Of a stretch of DNA of 27,835 nucleotides, positions 15,252 to 22,407 are shown piece by piece. The translations under genes were made by a program, and so were the position numbers. The notes below the pieces were generated by a model. The model did no database searches. It was not told where the DNA came from and saw nothing but the letters and a program-made list of their open reading frames with translations. Within the stretch, counting starts at the first letter, position 1. Every line of letters starts with the position of its first letter. Origin of the DNA: Sutterella sp. (lineage in GTDB: Bacteria > Pseudomonadota > Gammaproteobacteria > Burkholderiales > Burkholderiaceae_F); the NCBI GenBank assembly GCA_019418605.1, contig DYBN01000011.1, positions 1 to 27,835 of the forward strand, given 5' to 3'.

Positions 15252-15899
15252 CTACTTCGTGCCAAAGAGCCTGTCGCCCGCGTCTCCAAGGCCCGGGACG
15301 ATGTAGGCGTTTTCATCGAGCCGCTCGTCGAGCGAGGCAACGTAGATTTCAACGTCGGGGTGGAGCTTCTGCATCACTTCGATGCCCTCGGGCGCCGAGA
15401 CGAGCGCAAGAAAGCGAATGGATTCGCCCGGAACGCCGCGCGCCTTGAGCACGTCGACAGCGTGCGCGGCCGAGTAGCCGGTGGCCAGCATCGGGTCGCA
15501 GATGATAAAGAGGCGGTCGGTGACGTTGGGCAGCCGCACGAGGTACTCCACGGGCCGCTTGTTGCTGTCGCGGTACATGCCGATGTGGCCCACGCGAGCC
15601 GAGGGCATCAGTTCCAGAAGCCCGTCGCTCATGCCAAGGCCCGCGCGCAGCACGGGCACGATGACCTGCTTTTTGCCCGCAAGGGTGGGCGCCTGCATGG
15701 GCGAAATCGGCGTTTCGATGCGCCGCTCGGTAAGCGGCAGGTCGCGCGTGAGCTCATAGCCCATGAGCACCGTGATTTCGCGCAGCAGCTGCCGAAAGAC
15801 GTTTGTGCTCGTCTCCTTTTGGCGCATGATGGTGAGCTTGTGCTGAATGAGCGGATGGTCGACGATGTGCAGTCGGGGAAAGCGGGGATCGGTTTTCAT
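15252..15899 (-). CDS. upp: Uracil phosphoribosyltransferase
   Basis: A 215-residue UPRTase of the pyrimidine salvage pathway: uracil plus PRPP gives UMP and pyrophosphate, in the cytosol. The PRPP-binding loop DPMLATGYSA and the uracil-side segment AYIVPGLGDAGDRLFGTK at the C-terminus are both intact. VPVLRAGLGM is the other family signature. Length is near the usual 208 residues. The ribosome site is weak (GGTCC before the ATG). It is convergent with the DASS gene. No uracil permease gene is next to it. The minus-strand leader is long and structured, with a 9-bp stem at 15986-16029 and a terminator-like hairpin further up. Confidence 0.97.
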   Translation of the reverse strand: MKTDPRFPRLHIVDHPLIQHKLTIMRQKETSTNVFRQLLREITVLMGYELTRDLPLTERRIETPISPMQAPTLAGKKQVIVPVLRAGLGMSDGLLELMPSARVGHIGMYRDSNKRPVEYLVRLPNVTDRLFIICDPMLATGYSAAHAVDVLKARGVPGESIRFLALVSAPEGIEVMQKLHPDVEIYVASLDERLDENAYIVPGLGDAGDRLFGTK

Positions 15900-16453
15900 T
15901 TAAAGGACCAACACGGGGTGCGTGAGTCTTGGCGCGGGAGGCTTTCTCCGCGGCACAAGGCAAACGCAAAAAATTGAACGCGCAGAGCCGCTCGCGTCAG
16001 ACAAATGCGCGCGCGGCCACCGAGCGGCTTTTCTTTGAAATAAGAGGGGAGAGTTCTTTTTCAAGCTCTCTTAAAAAGGGCGCGCGTGCGCCCTCGGGCA
16101 TCTTAACACCGCCTGCCGAGCCCGCTTTGCAGGCCCGATCAAGCCGCGCCGCGCTCCCTTGAAGGCGGCTGCAGAGCATTCTTTGCGCGGCGCTTTGCCG
16201 GCGGCATTGCGGGGCTCTCGGGACAAGGAACTAAAATTCCTGCCAAACGACGGCCCTTGCGGGCAGGACGCCTGCCGCAGGTGCTGCGGCGGGGGCTTTT
16301 CCCTTTGAGCGCTCTCTGTGGGTCCTTTGCGTGCCCTTTGAGCGTCATCAAGGCGTGTCAAAATGCCTTGGAGCCCCGTCTTCGTTGAAGACCGGAGGCA
16401 GCGGCCTGCCGCGTCGTTTTTGCAGGGATTTTCTACTTTCGGAGCGTTGATTC
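15900..16453. other. Gene-less divergent stretch between upp and the LapA-like gene
   Basis: This gap holds 554 bases. It contains an inverted repeat AGCCGCTCG / CGAGCGGCT (15986-15994, 16021-16029), a minus-strand terminator-like hairpin (16073-16093), and a possible minus promoter TTGAAA...TATTTC just after it. The segment 16094-16440 shows no convincing gene; open frames there have Arg/Ala/Pro-rich, non-coding-like composition. I tried reading the minus strand as RNase P RNA and found no match to its conserved parts. Confidence 0.5.
16073..16093 (-). terminator. Terminator-like hairpin upstream of upp
   Basis: On the minus strand GGGCGC-ACGC-GCGCCC is followed by TTTTT. It could end an unknown minus-strand transcript arising in 16094-16450, or act as an attenuator in a long upp leader. 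Confidence 0.5.
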
Positions 16454-17266
16454 ATGACCGTGCGTACCGTTGTGCTGGTTCTTCTGAGCATCCTGGCGGC
16501 CATTTTTCTCATTCTCAACTGGCAGGGGATCGTCGCCCCGGTGCCGGTGAACTTCATCTTCGGCGAAATCGAGGCGCCCCTGGGGCTCATTCTTCTGATT
16601 GTGCTCGGCGTCCTCTGGGTGGTGGGCATTGCCTGGTCGCTCATGTCGCAGGCCTCGGTCCTGCTTGAAATCCGCCGCGCCTACAAGGAGGCCAACGCCA
16701 ACAAATCGCTTGCCAACCATGCCGAACTCTCGCGCACCGAGCAGATGAAAAAGACGCTGCAGGAAGAAATGAGCGGCATGCAGGAGAAAATCATCGCCGA
16801 AATCAAGGCAATCGCCGCAGAGGCCTCTGCCGCAGCCGACAAAAACGATGCGCGCATCGCGCTTTTGGAGAAGTCCGTCGACACGCTCTCGGCGCGCTTT
16901 GACAGGCTTGCGCACGAAGCGGGGATCGACCTCTCGCCCGAGACGCAAACCGAGCACAAGCGCGGGTTCTTCGGGGGCCTTTTTGGGGGCGCGCAGCCAA
17001 AGGCGGAAAAAGAAAAGACGATTGAATTCAAGGGCGCGGCAGCCTCTGCCTCCCAGCCTTCCGCTCCTGCCGGCAGCAAGGCGCTCCCCCTGCCGCAGGA
17101 GAAGACTTCCGCCGCAACAGCTGCTGTTGACGGCGGCTCGAAGGGGGAGCCCGCGGCAACCCCTGTGCAGGGCGCAGCCACTGAGACTTCCCAGGCAAAG
17201 GGGCTTGAGGAGGGCGCAGCGGCGCCCGAGCATAAAAAGAGCCTTTTGGGGAAGATTTTCCGCTAA
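16454..17266 (+). CDS. LapA-domain inner-membrane protein with long C-terminal extension
   Basis: A 270-residue protein. Residues 1-65 form the LapA/DUF1049 unit: two membrane helices (VVLVLLSILAAIFLILNW and LGLILLIVLGVLWVVGIAW) around a short PVPVNFIFGEIEAP loop. In other proteobacteria LapA with LapB adjusts LPS synthesis through LpxC stability. After the second helix comes an amphipathic region of about 85 residues rich in Glu/Lys/Ala, probably a coiled coil, then a Gly-Phe patch (KRGFFGGLFGG) and a low-complexity Ala/Ser/Pro tail ending KKSLLGKIFR. Usual LapA is about 100 residues, so the extension is unusual. No lapB follows; the next gene, 45 bases on, is a LysR regulator. Confidence 0.8.
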   Translation: MTVRTVVLVLLSILAAIFLILNWQGIVAPVPVNFIFGEIEAPLGLILLIVLGVLWVVGIAWSLMSQASVLLEIRRAYKEANANKSLANHAELSRTEQMKKTLQEEMSGMQEKIIAEIKAIAAEASAAADKNDARIALLEKSVDTLSARFDRLAHEAGIDLSPETQTEHKRGFFGGLFGGAQPKAEKEKTIEFKGAAASASQPSAPAGSKALPLPQEKTSAATAAVDGGSKGEPAATPVQGAATETSQAKGLEEGAAAPEHKKSLLGKIFR

Positions 17267-17311
17267 CAAGGAGGAAAGCCGCCCGCAAACCCGACAAGAG
17301 GCGCTTTTGCC

Positions 17312-18241
17312 ATGGCCGACCATCTCGTGAAGTATCTCTCGGCGCTTGTCGAGGCGGGCAGTTTTTCGCGCGCGGCCGAGACGCTTGAAATCAGCCAGCC
17401 GTCGCTGTCGCAGTACGTGCGCAGGCTCGAGGAGGAAAAGGGCGCCGACATCGTCGATCGAAAGGCCAGGCCCCTGCGGCTCACACCCGCCGGCCGCACG
17501 ATCCTTGAAACTGAAACGAAGGTTTTGAAGCTGCGCGAGAGCTGCGCCAAGATTGTCGATGAACTAAAGCGCGGCGACCGGGGGAGGCTGGTGATCGGCG
17601 CCTCGCACTATCGAAGCATCTACTTTTTGTCGAGCATTCTTCCCGCCTTCATTAAGTCGCACCCGGGCATCGAAGTCGTGATCGCAGAAGGCACGACGCG
17701 CGAACTTGAGCAGTTTGCCCTCGAGGGGCGCTGCGACTTGTGCGTGATGCCCACCTCGATTCACAACGAAAACTTGGAGACCATCACCGTCTATCACGAG
17801 CGCTACCTCGTCGTGGTCGACGCGGCCAATCCGGTCATTCAAAAGGTGCCGGCAAGCACCGAAACGTATCCCCCGATTTCCTTTGAGCTTTTTGACGGCG
17901 AGCCCTTCATCACCGTGCGCAAGGGCCAGAGGCTTCGCCGCATTTTTGAAAAGGTCTGCGTGGAGTGCAACGTCTTTCCGCACGTGGTGCTCGAAACCCA
18001 GTCGCCCGTGGCGGCGCTTTTGATGGCGGGCGAAGGTCTCGGCGCCGCGATCGTCACCGAGACCATGGCAAAGCACGCCTATCCCCGGCACCCCGTGCGC
18101 TACTTTGCTCTGCGCCCCGAGCAGCCTTTAAGCCCCGTGGGCGCTGTCTTTCGAAAAGATCTTTATCTCTCGCGCGCCGCGCGCGAATTCATCGACCTCA
18201 TGCGCAGCCTTTCGGAAGGCTTTGACGCGGCAAAAGGCTAG
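17312..18241 (+). CDS. LysR-family transcriptional regulator
   Basis: A 309-residue LysR protein. The winged helix-turn-helix is at the N-terminus (ALVEAGSFSRAAETLEIS, then QPSLSQYVRRLEEEKG), with the effector-binding domain from about residue 90 (GRLVIGASHYRSIYFLSSILP). The start is ATG 17312 with a modest AGAGG upstream. It lies 45 bases after the LapA-like gene and may be co-transcribed; no obvious LysR dyad or divergent target is next to it, so its regulon cannot be guessed. It converges on the next LysR gene with a 9-base gap, leaving no room for separate terminators. Confidence 0.92.
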   Translation: MADHLVKYLSALVEAGSFSRAAETLEISQPSLSQYVRRLEEEKGADIVDRKARPLRLTPAGRTILETETKVLKLRESCAKIVDELKRGDRGRLVIGASHYRSIYFLSSILPAFIKSHPGIEVVIAEGTTRELEQFALEGRCDLCVMPTSIHNENLETITVYHERYLVVVDAANPVIQKVPASTETYPPISFELFDGEPFITVRKGQRLRRIFEKVCVECNVFPHVVLETQSPVAALLMAGEGLGAAIVTETMAKHAYPRHPVRYFALRPEQPLSPVGAVFRKDLYLSRAAREFIDLMRSLSEGFDAAKG

Positions 18242-18250
18242 AAATGGGTC

Positions 18251-19183
18251 TCAGAGCCCGCGGGTTTGTGCGGCGCTTTGAAACGCAGCGTAGACGCGCC
18301 CGTCAACGCGCCCGAGCTCTTTTTCGACGAGGTCAAGAAAAAGACGCCCGATGTGCGAGAGGTAGCGCGTGGCGGTCAGAGCGTAAAACCCGTAGGGCTC
18401 TCCCTCCCAAGCCGGCAGCACGTGCACAAGGTCGCCGGAGGCGACGCGGTGCGCGATGAAGTCGCGCGGCAGCATGGCAATGCCCTGGCCCTTGAGGCAC
18501 ATGTCGGCGCAGATCAACGTGTTGTTGCACTCAAAGCCTCCTTCGACATTGACGACGACGCTGCCGCCGGCGTTCCAAAGCCGCATGACGTTTCCGAAGT
18601 AAGAGTTCACGATGCAGGCGTGCTGCGTCAAGTCCGCAGGCCTGTGGGGCATGGGGTGCGAGGCGAGGTACTCGCGGGAAGCCGCCAGAATGCTTCCGAC
18701 CGAGCCCATGCGGCGCGCCACGGCGTTCTCGGGCAGGTCGTTTCCCACCTTGAAGGCGATGTCGATGCCCGTGCGGGCGAGGTCGACGTTGGCGTCTTCG
18801 GTGTGCAGCTCCACCCGCACGCCGGGGTAGAGCTTGCGAAAGGCAAGAACGACGTGCTGCACGAACACCCAGCCGATCACAATCGACGAAGAAATGCGCA
18901 GCAGCCCCTCGGGAGCAAGGCCCGCCGTGGCGCGCACGTCCGAGTAAAGCGACTCCGAGAGCATCAAAAGCTCAAGGGCCTTGGGCCGCATGGCCTCGCC
19001 CTCGGTGGTAAGGGTCACCCTGCGCGTGGTGCGCACAAAGAGGGGCGTGCCAAGCTCTCGCTCAAGAAACTCAATGCCGCGGCTGACCTTGGCGAGCGAC
19101 ACGTCCAACTGCGCGGCCGCCCGCGTAAAGCTGCCGGCTTCGGCAACGCGAAGAAAGTAGCGCAGGGCCGTGAGTCGATCCAT
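18251..19183 (-). CDS. LysR-family transcriptional regulator (CrgA/DsdC-like branch)
   Basis: A 310-residue LysR protein whose N-terminal helix-turn-helix reads MDRLTALRYFLRVAEAGSFTRAAAQLDVS and then LAKVSRGIEFLERELG (shown here in two parts). The effector domain has the branch-typical HACIVNSYFG and W-x-F/Y-like patches. It is divergent from the secreted flavoprotein gene at 19447, with 263 bases between, which is the common arrangement for a LysR gene and its target. The ligand would then be the flavoprotein's substrate or product. The dyad AGACA-A-TGTCT at 19302-19312 is a candidate site, though it is not a textbook T-N11-A box. Confidence 0.92.
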   Translation of the reverse strand: MDRLTALRYFLRVAEAGSFTRAAAQLDVSLAKVSRGIEFLERELGTPLFVRTTRRVTLTTEGEAMRPKALELLMLSESLYSDVRATAGLAPEGLLRISSSIVIGWVFVQHVVLAFRKLYPGVRVELHTEDANVDLARTGIDIAFKVGNDLPENAVARRMGSVGSILAASREYLASHPMPHRPADLTQHACIVNSYFGNVMRLWNAGGSVVVNVEGGFECNNTLICADMCLKGQGIAMLPRDFIAHRVASGDLVHVLPAWEGEPYGFYALTATRYLSHIGRLFLDLVEKELGRVDGRVYAAFQSAAQTRGL

Positions 19184-19301
19184 GAGTGGACCTCGAAAGA
19201 AGGAGTCAAGTCGAGAAGGGAAAAAAGGGGCAAAAAGCGGCGAAGCTTGCCGAAATTTGCGCGCAATCGGCGCCTTTGCGGGAGGATTATTGCAGAAATT
19301 G

Positions 19302-19312
19302 AGACAATGTCT
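19302..19312. promoter_or_regulatory. Dyad in the LysR/flavoprotein divergent gap
   Basis: AGACA-A-TGTCT is a perfect 11-bp dyad flanked by TTG on the left and TTTCAA on the right. It lies in the most AT-rich part of the gap, 135 bases before the flavoprotein start. Role as operator is inferred from position. Confidence 0.4.
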
Positions 19313-19446
19313 TTCAAAATTCTGCCTTTATCCTACTTTTTTAGAAGATTAAGATAGCCTTAAGTTGCGGGCGGCGCACGTCTTTTGCCTTCCCGGGCAG
19401 AGTGCGCCCTCGACAAAGCAAAACCTACTTAAGGAGAGAGACAACT

Positions 19447-20952
19447 ATGCGTACCGTATTGAAGCTCACCGCCGTCATGGCGGCCGCCTGCATCGCGTTT
19501 CCGGCCATGGCCGACCGCGTGATCGACGCCGACGTGGTGGTCGTGGGCGGCGGCGCCGGCGGCACGGTGGCCGCGGCAAGCGCGCAGGAAGCGGGCTTGA
19601 AGACCGTTCTTCTTGAAAAGAACGGCTACACGGGCGGCGCGGGCAACTTCATGGAAGGCTCCTTTGCCGTTGAATCCTTCATGCAGCAGAAGGCGGGCGT
19701 GAAGCTCACCAAGCTCGAAGAGTTCAACCGCATGGGCGAGTACCATCACTGGCGCATCAACGCCCCGCTCGTGAAGCGCTTCATCGACGAATCCCCCAAG
19801 ACCATTCAGTGGGTGTGGGATCACGGCGTGCACTGGAAGGAAGTGAAGTCGGTCTGGCCTGACAACAAGGACATGACCTGGCACATCTATCCGGCGGCAG
19901 GCTCCTTGCCCGCGGCCATGACGAAGGCCTTTGAGAAGGCGGGCGGCACGCTGCTTTTGCAGACCCCGGGCCAGAAGCTCATCACCAAGAACGGGCGCGT
20001 TGCCGGCGTTGAAGCCTACGACAACGTCAAGAAGGAAAAGGTGACGGTCAACGCCAAGTACGTGATCCTTGCCACGGGCGGCTACAACTTCAACCCCGAG
20101 CTCGTCAAGCAGTACTCTGGCCAGGACCTCGTGCCCTCCGGAGCGCCGGGCCGCACGGGCGACGGCATCCGCATGGCCATGGAGGTTGGCGCCGTGGGCG
20201 ACAACATGGGCCCGATGATGATCAACGGCGCCTTCAACCCGCTTGAGGGCGAAGCGATCTGCAACGGCCCCAACAAGGAGTTGCGCGCCATCTTCCGTCA
20301 GAGCCAGCTCTATGTTGACGCTGCGGGCAACCGCTTCTTCAACGAGCAGCTCACGCTGGACTGGCCGGTTGCCTCGAACGCCATCCTGCGCTCGGGCGAA
20401 TGGACCTACGTCGTCTTTGACCAGGCGCTCGTCGACGAGTTCGGCCAGAAGGGCTACCTCAATCCCTGCGGCAACTTCATCCAGCGCGGTCAGAAGGCCA
20501 AGGAACTTCCGGCCATGCTTGAAGCCGGCATCAAGCGCGGCGACGTCTTCAAGGGCGACACTATTGAAGAAGTGGCCAAGAAGGCGGGCCTCAATCCCGA
20601 GAACCTCAAGCGCGCCGCGGCCGACATGACCAAGTACGCCAAGCAGGGGCGCGATGATCAGTTCGGCAAGGACAAGTACTACCTGCGCGCGGTTGACAAG
20701 GCTCCGTTCTACGTCCTCAAGGGCAAGCTGCATACGCTGGCTTCCTTGAACGGCGTGAAGGTGACCGAGAACCTGCAGGTTGTTGACGCGCACGAAAACG
20801 TCATCCCGGGGCTCTACGCCATCGGCCATGACGCGGGCGGCGTCTACGGCGACTCCTACGACTTGAGAATTGGTGAAGGCACGGCTTCGTCCTTTGCCAT
20901 CAACTCGGGCCGCATCGCCGTTGAGCACATCATGAGCCTCGAAAAGAAGTAA
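19447..20952 (+). CDS. Periplasmic FAD-dependent reductase, flavocytochrome-c fumarate-reductase-like, heme domain absent
   Basis: A 501-residue secreted flavoprotein from ATG 19447 (AAGGAGA upstream). Residues 1-22 are a Sec signal (cleavage after AMA). The FAD site starts at GGGAGG (34-39), with Glu57 in LLEKNG. The fold matches the flavin domain of flavocytochrome c fumarate reductases and urocanate reductase, but there are no CxxCH motifs. The fumarate-reductase catalytic segment is changed: after RFFNE (296-300) comes QLTLDW where the Arg-Asp is expected, and the His-Pro-Thr motif is missing. His429 (LHTL) is kept. The C-terminus reads GGVYGDSYDLRIGEG instead of an NRLGGN-like motif. Likely a terminal reductase for an organic acceptor other than fumarate. 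Electron donor unknown. Confidence 0.9.
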   Translation: MRTVLKLTAVMAAACIAFPAMADRVIDADVVVVGGGAGGTVAAASAQEAGLKTVLLEKNGYTGGAGNFMEGSFAVESFMQQKAGVKLTKLEEFNRMGEYHHWRINAPLVKRFIDESPKTIQWVWDHGVHWKEVKSVWPDNKDMTWHIYPAAGSLPAAMTKAFEKAGGTLLLQTPGQKLITKNGRVAGVEAYDNVKKEKVTVNAKYVILATGGYNFNPELVKQYSGQDLVPSGAPGRTGDGIRMAMEVGAVGDNMGPMMINGAFNPLEGEAICNGPNKELRAIFRQSQLYVDAAGNRFFNEQLTLDWPVASNAILRSGEWTYVVFDQALVDEFGQKGYLNPCGNFIQRGQKAKELPAMLEAGIKRGDVFKGDTIEEVAKKAGLNPENLKRAAADMTKYAKQGRDDQFGKDKYYLRAVDKAPFYVLKGKLHTLASLNGVKVTENLQVVDAHENVIPGLYAIGHDAGGVYGDSYDLRIGEGTASSFAINSGRIAVEHIMSLEKK

Positions 20953-21031
20953 TTGGGCAAAGCGCTTGAAGGGCGCCGCGGGCGTTCTTCGAGCTTTTGA
21001 CTTGATTTCGCTTCAAGTTCGCATTGAACGG

Positions 21032-21081
21032 GCGCGGACGCATCCCCCGAAAACCGCGGGTTGCGTCTGCGCTCTTTTTTT
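21032..21081 (+). terminator. Terminator of the flavoprotein gene
   Basis: GCGCGGACGCA (21032-21042) pairs with TGCGTCTGCGC (21062-21072) with one wobble, and T7 follows at 21075-21081. A second, smaller dyad ACTTGA-N7-TCAAGT lies just upstream at 21000-21018. Confidence 0.75.
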
Positions 21082-21247
21082 GCGCCCTGCGCTGTCTCGA
21101 GGAAGGCGTGCCTTTGCTAAGCTTTGAAAGGAAAAAGCGGGCGCAGGCCTTCTGAGAGGCACTTCTTTTTTTCGTCCGCCGCCCGATTCCGGACGCATTT
21201 TCTGCGTTCAGGCCGCTTGTGTCATTTTTGTTTGAGGAGCCCCGCGC

Positions 21248-21712
21248 GTGCATTTGAAGCTTTTTACCGACATCAGTCTGCGGGTGCTGATTTATCTCGG
21301 GCGCGGGGGCACGGATGAGTCGGCTTCGGCGACGGTGCTCGTCAAAAAGCTCAACTGCTCGCACAACCACCTTGCCAAGGCGCTTTCCTTCATGCGGCAG
21401 CAGGGCTGGGTGAGGGCGCGCCGCGGGCGCGTGGGCGGCTTTGCGCTCACCGAGAAGGTGCTCGAGATGGGCTTGGGCGACATCGTGCGCACGCTCGAAG
21501 GGGAAAAGACGCTTTTAAACTGCGACGCGCCCTTGTGCCCGCTTCTGACGCAGGCCTGTCCTCTGATCGAGCCGCTTCAAAACGCCCGCGAGGCGTTTTA
21601 TGCCGAACTCAACCGCACGCGGCTTTGCGAGCTTCGCCTGCAGCGTCCGGCATCGGCTGAGGCCAGAGTCGAGTTTGTTCCCAAAAAAGCCGGCGCGGGA
21701 AAGCCCGTTTAG
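21248..21712 (+). CDS. nsrR: Rrf2-family regulator, NsrR-like (nitric oxide sensor)
   Basis: A 154-residue Rrf2 protein with N-terminal winged helix and a three-Cys iron-sulfur motif. It follows E. coli NsrR well: LKLFTDISLRVLIYL at the start, NHLAKALSFMRQQGWVRARRGRVGGF in the wing, then NCDAPLC. The cysteines are Cys92, Cys97 and Cys104, spaced C-x4-C-x6-C; NsrR has C-x4-C-x5-C. Asp8, a cluster ligand in some NsrR proteins, is present. NsrR represses NO-detoxification genes until its cluster is nitrosylated. The start is GTG 21248 with GAGGAG upstream. No typical NsrR target lies next to it. It could also be a general Rrf2 sensor. Confidence 0.8.
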   Translation: MHLKLFTDISLRVLIYLGRGGTDESASATVLVKKLNCSHNHLAKALSFMRQQGWVRARRGRVGGFALTEKVLEMGLGDIVRTLEGEKTLLNCDAPLCPLLTQACPLIEPLQNAREAFYAELNRTRLCELRLQRPASAEARVEFVPKKAGAGKPV

Positions 21713-21759
21713 CTTCAAGCCTTTTTCGTTCGTTTGCCTGCGGGGCCGCGCTTTTTTCC

Positions 21760-21778
21760 GGCGGCCGGGGCCGCCTTT
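21760..21778 (+). terminator. Possible terminator after nsrR
   Basis: GGCGGCC (21760-21766) and GGCCGCC (21769-21775) form a compact GC stem followed by TTT only. A second inverted pair TTTGCGC / GCGCAAA (21776-21782, 21805-21811) overlaps its end. Confidence 0.4.
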
Positions 21779-21840
21779 GCGCTAAACGAAAGGCGGTGCC
21801 GCTGGCGCAAAACGAAACGGACAAACGAATCGGGCAAATG

Positions 21841-21870
21841 AAAAAGCCCCAGCCGGATCAGGCTGAGGCT
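21841..21870 (-). terminator. Terminator of the tRNA operon
   Basis: On the minus strand AGCCTCAGCC pairs with GGCTGGGGCT around a short loop and TTTT follows. It lies 8 bases past the 3' end of tRNA-His. Confidence 0.85.
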
Positions 21871-21877
21871 TGGAATA

Positions 21878-21954
21878 TGGGGTGGGAGATGGGACTCGAA
21901 CCCACGACAACCGGAATCACAATCCGGGACTCTACCAACTGAGCTACACCCACC
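21878..21954 (-). tRNA. tRNA-His (GTG)
   Basis: The cloverleaf is complete: acceptor GGTGGGTG with the extra 5' G(-1) diagnostic of tRNA-His, D arm GCTCAGTTGGTAGAGT, anticodon GTG in GATTGTGATT, T arm with GGTTCGAGTCC, and encoded CCA. It is last in the three-tRNA transcript. Confidence 0.97.
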
Positions 21955-21985
21955 ATCAAATTTTTAATCTCTCGGCCAAGGACTT

Positions 21986-22062
21986 TGGCCTGCCCGGCAG
22001 GATTCGAACCAGCGACCCTCGGCTTAGAAGGCCGATGCTCTATCCAACTGAGCTACGGGCAG
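21986..22062 (-). tRNA. tRNA-Arg (TCT)
   Basis: Acceptor CTGCCCG pairs with CGGGCAG, discriminator G, encoded CCA; D arm GCTCAGTTGGATAGAGC; anticodon TCT in GCCTTCTAAGC; T loop GGTTCGAATCC. It reads AGA/AGG codons, which are scarce in the genes of this window. Confidence 0.97.
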
Positions 22063-22077
22063 GTACTTCAGGAATCT

Positions 22078-22154
22078 TGGTCGGGGTGAAGAGATTCGAA
22101 CTCCCGACATCCTGCTCCCAAAGCAGGCGCGCTACCGGGCTGCGCTACACCCCG
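22078..22154 (-). tRNA. tRNA-Pro (TGG)
   Basis: Acceptor CGGGGTG pairs with CACCCCG, discriminator A, encoded CCA; D arm GCGCAGCCCGGTAGCGC; anticodon TGG in TGCTTTGGGAGCA; T loop AGTTCGAATCT. It is first in the transcript, 12 bases after the -10 element. Confidence 0.97.
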
Positions 22155-22166
22155 CGAGAGTGTGAG

Positions 22167-22194
22167 ATTATAAGAATAATTTTGCGCGTTGCAA
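22167..22194 (-). promoter_or_regulatory. Strong promoter of the tRNA operon
   Basis: On the minus strand TTGCAA (22194-22189) and a consensus TATAAT (22172-22167) are 16 bases apart. The tRNA-Pro 5' end follows 12 bases after the -10 element, so the leader is very short. Confidence 0.85.
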
Positions 22195-22407
22195 GGGGTC
22201 CGACGCGCCTGCCCGACACACCGCCGCCGGATCGCCGGGGGCGGCGAGCTGCGCCCTCTGGCGGGCGCCCGAGGGCCGTGAAAAAGAAGCCAGCCGCCCC
22301 GCGCCTGCGCCAAAAGGCAAAGCCGCTACAATGGCCCGCGCGCGGCCTCTTTTGAGAAGGCAACGTGCCCGCAGGGCCGCGGCGGGATACGCAAAGGAAA
22401 AACGCTC

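Noticed and set aside
16071..16361. Minus-strand open frame of 96 codons in the upp/LapA gap
   Set aside because: Arg/Pro/Ala-rich composition, no ribosome site, and it runs through the terminator hairpin; typical high-GC spurious frame.
16094..16450. RNase P RNA or other known structural RNA on the minus strand
   Set aside because: None of the conserved blocks of RNase P RNA could be found by eye; left as unexplained sequence.
19298..19317. FNR box in the LysR/flavoprotein gap
   Set aside because: TTGAG and TTCAA halves are present but the spacing is nine bases, not four; only the AGACA-A-TGTCT dyad remains.
19428..20928. Very long minus-strand open frame under the flavoprotein gene
   Set aside because: Mirror frame caused by codon bias of the real plus-strand gene, which has signal peptide, FAD site and ribosome site.
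21870..22355. Plus-strand open frame across the tRNA cluster
   Set aside because: It is the antisense of three complete tRNA genes with their own promoter and terminator.
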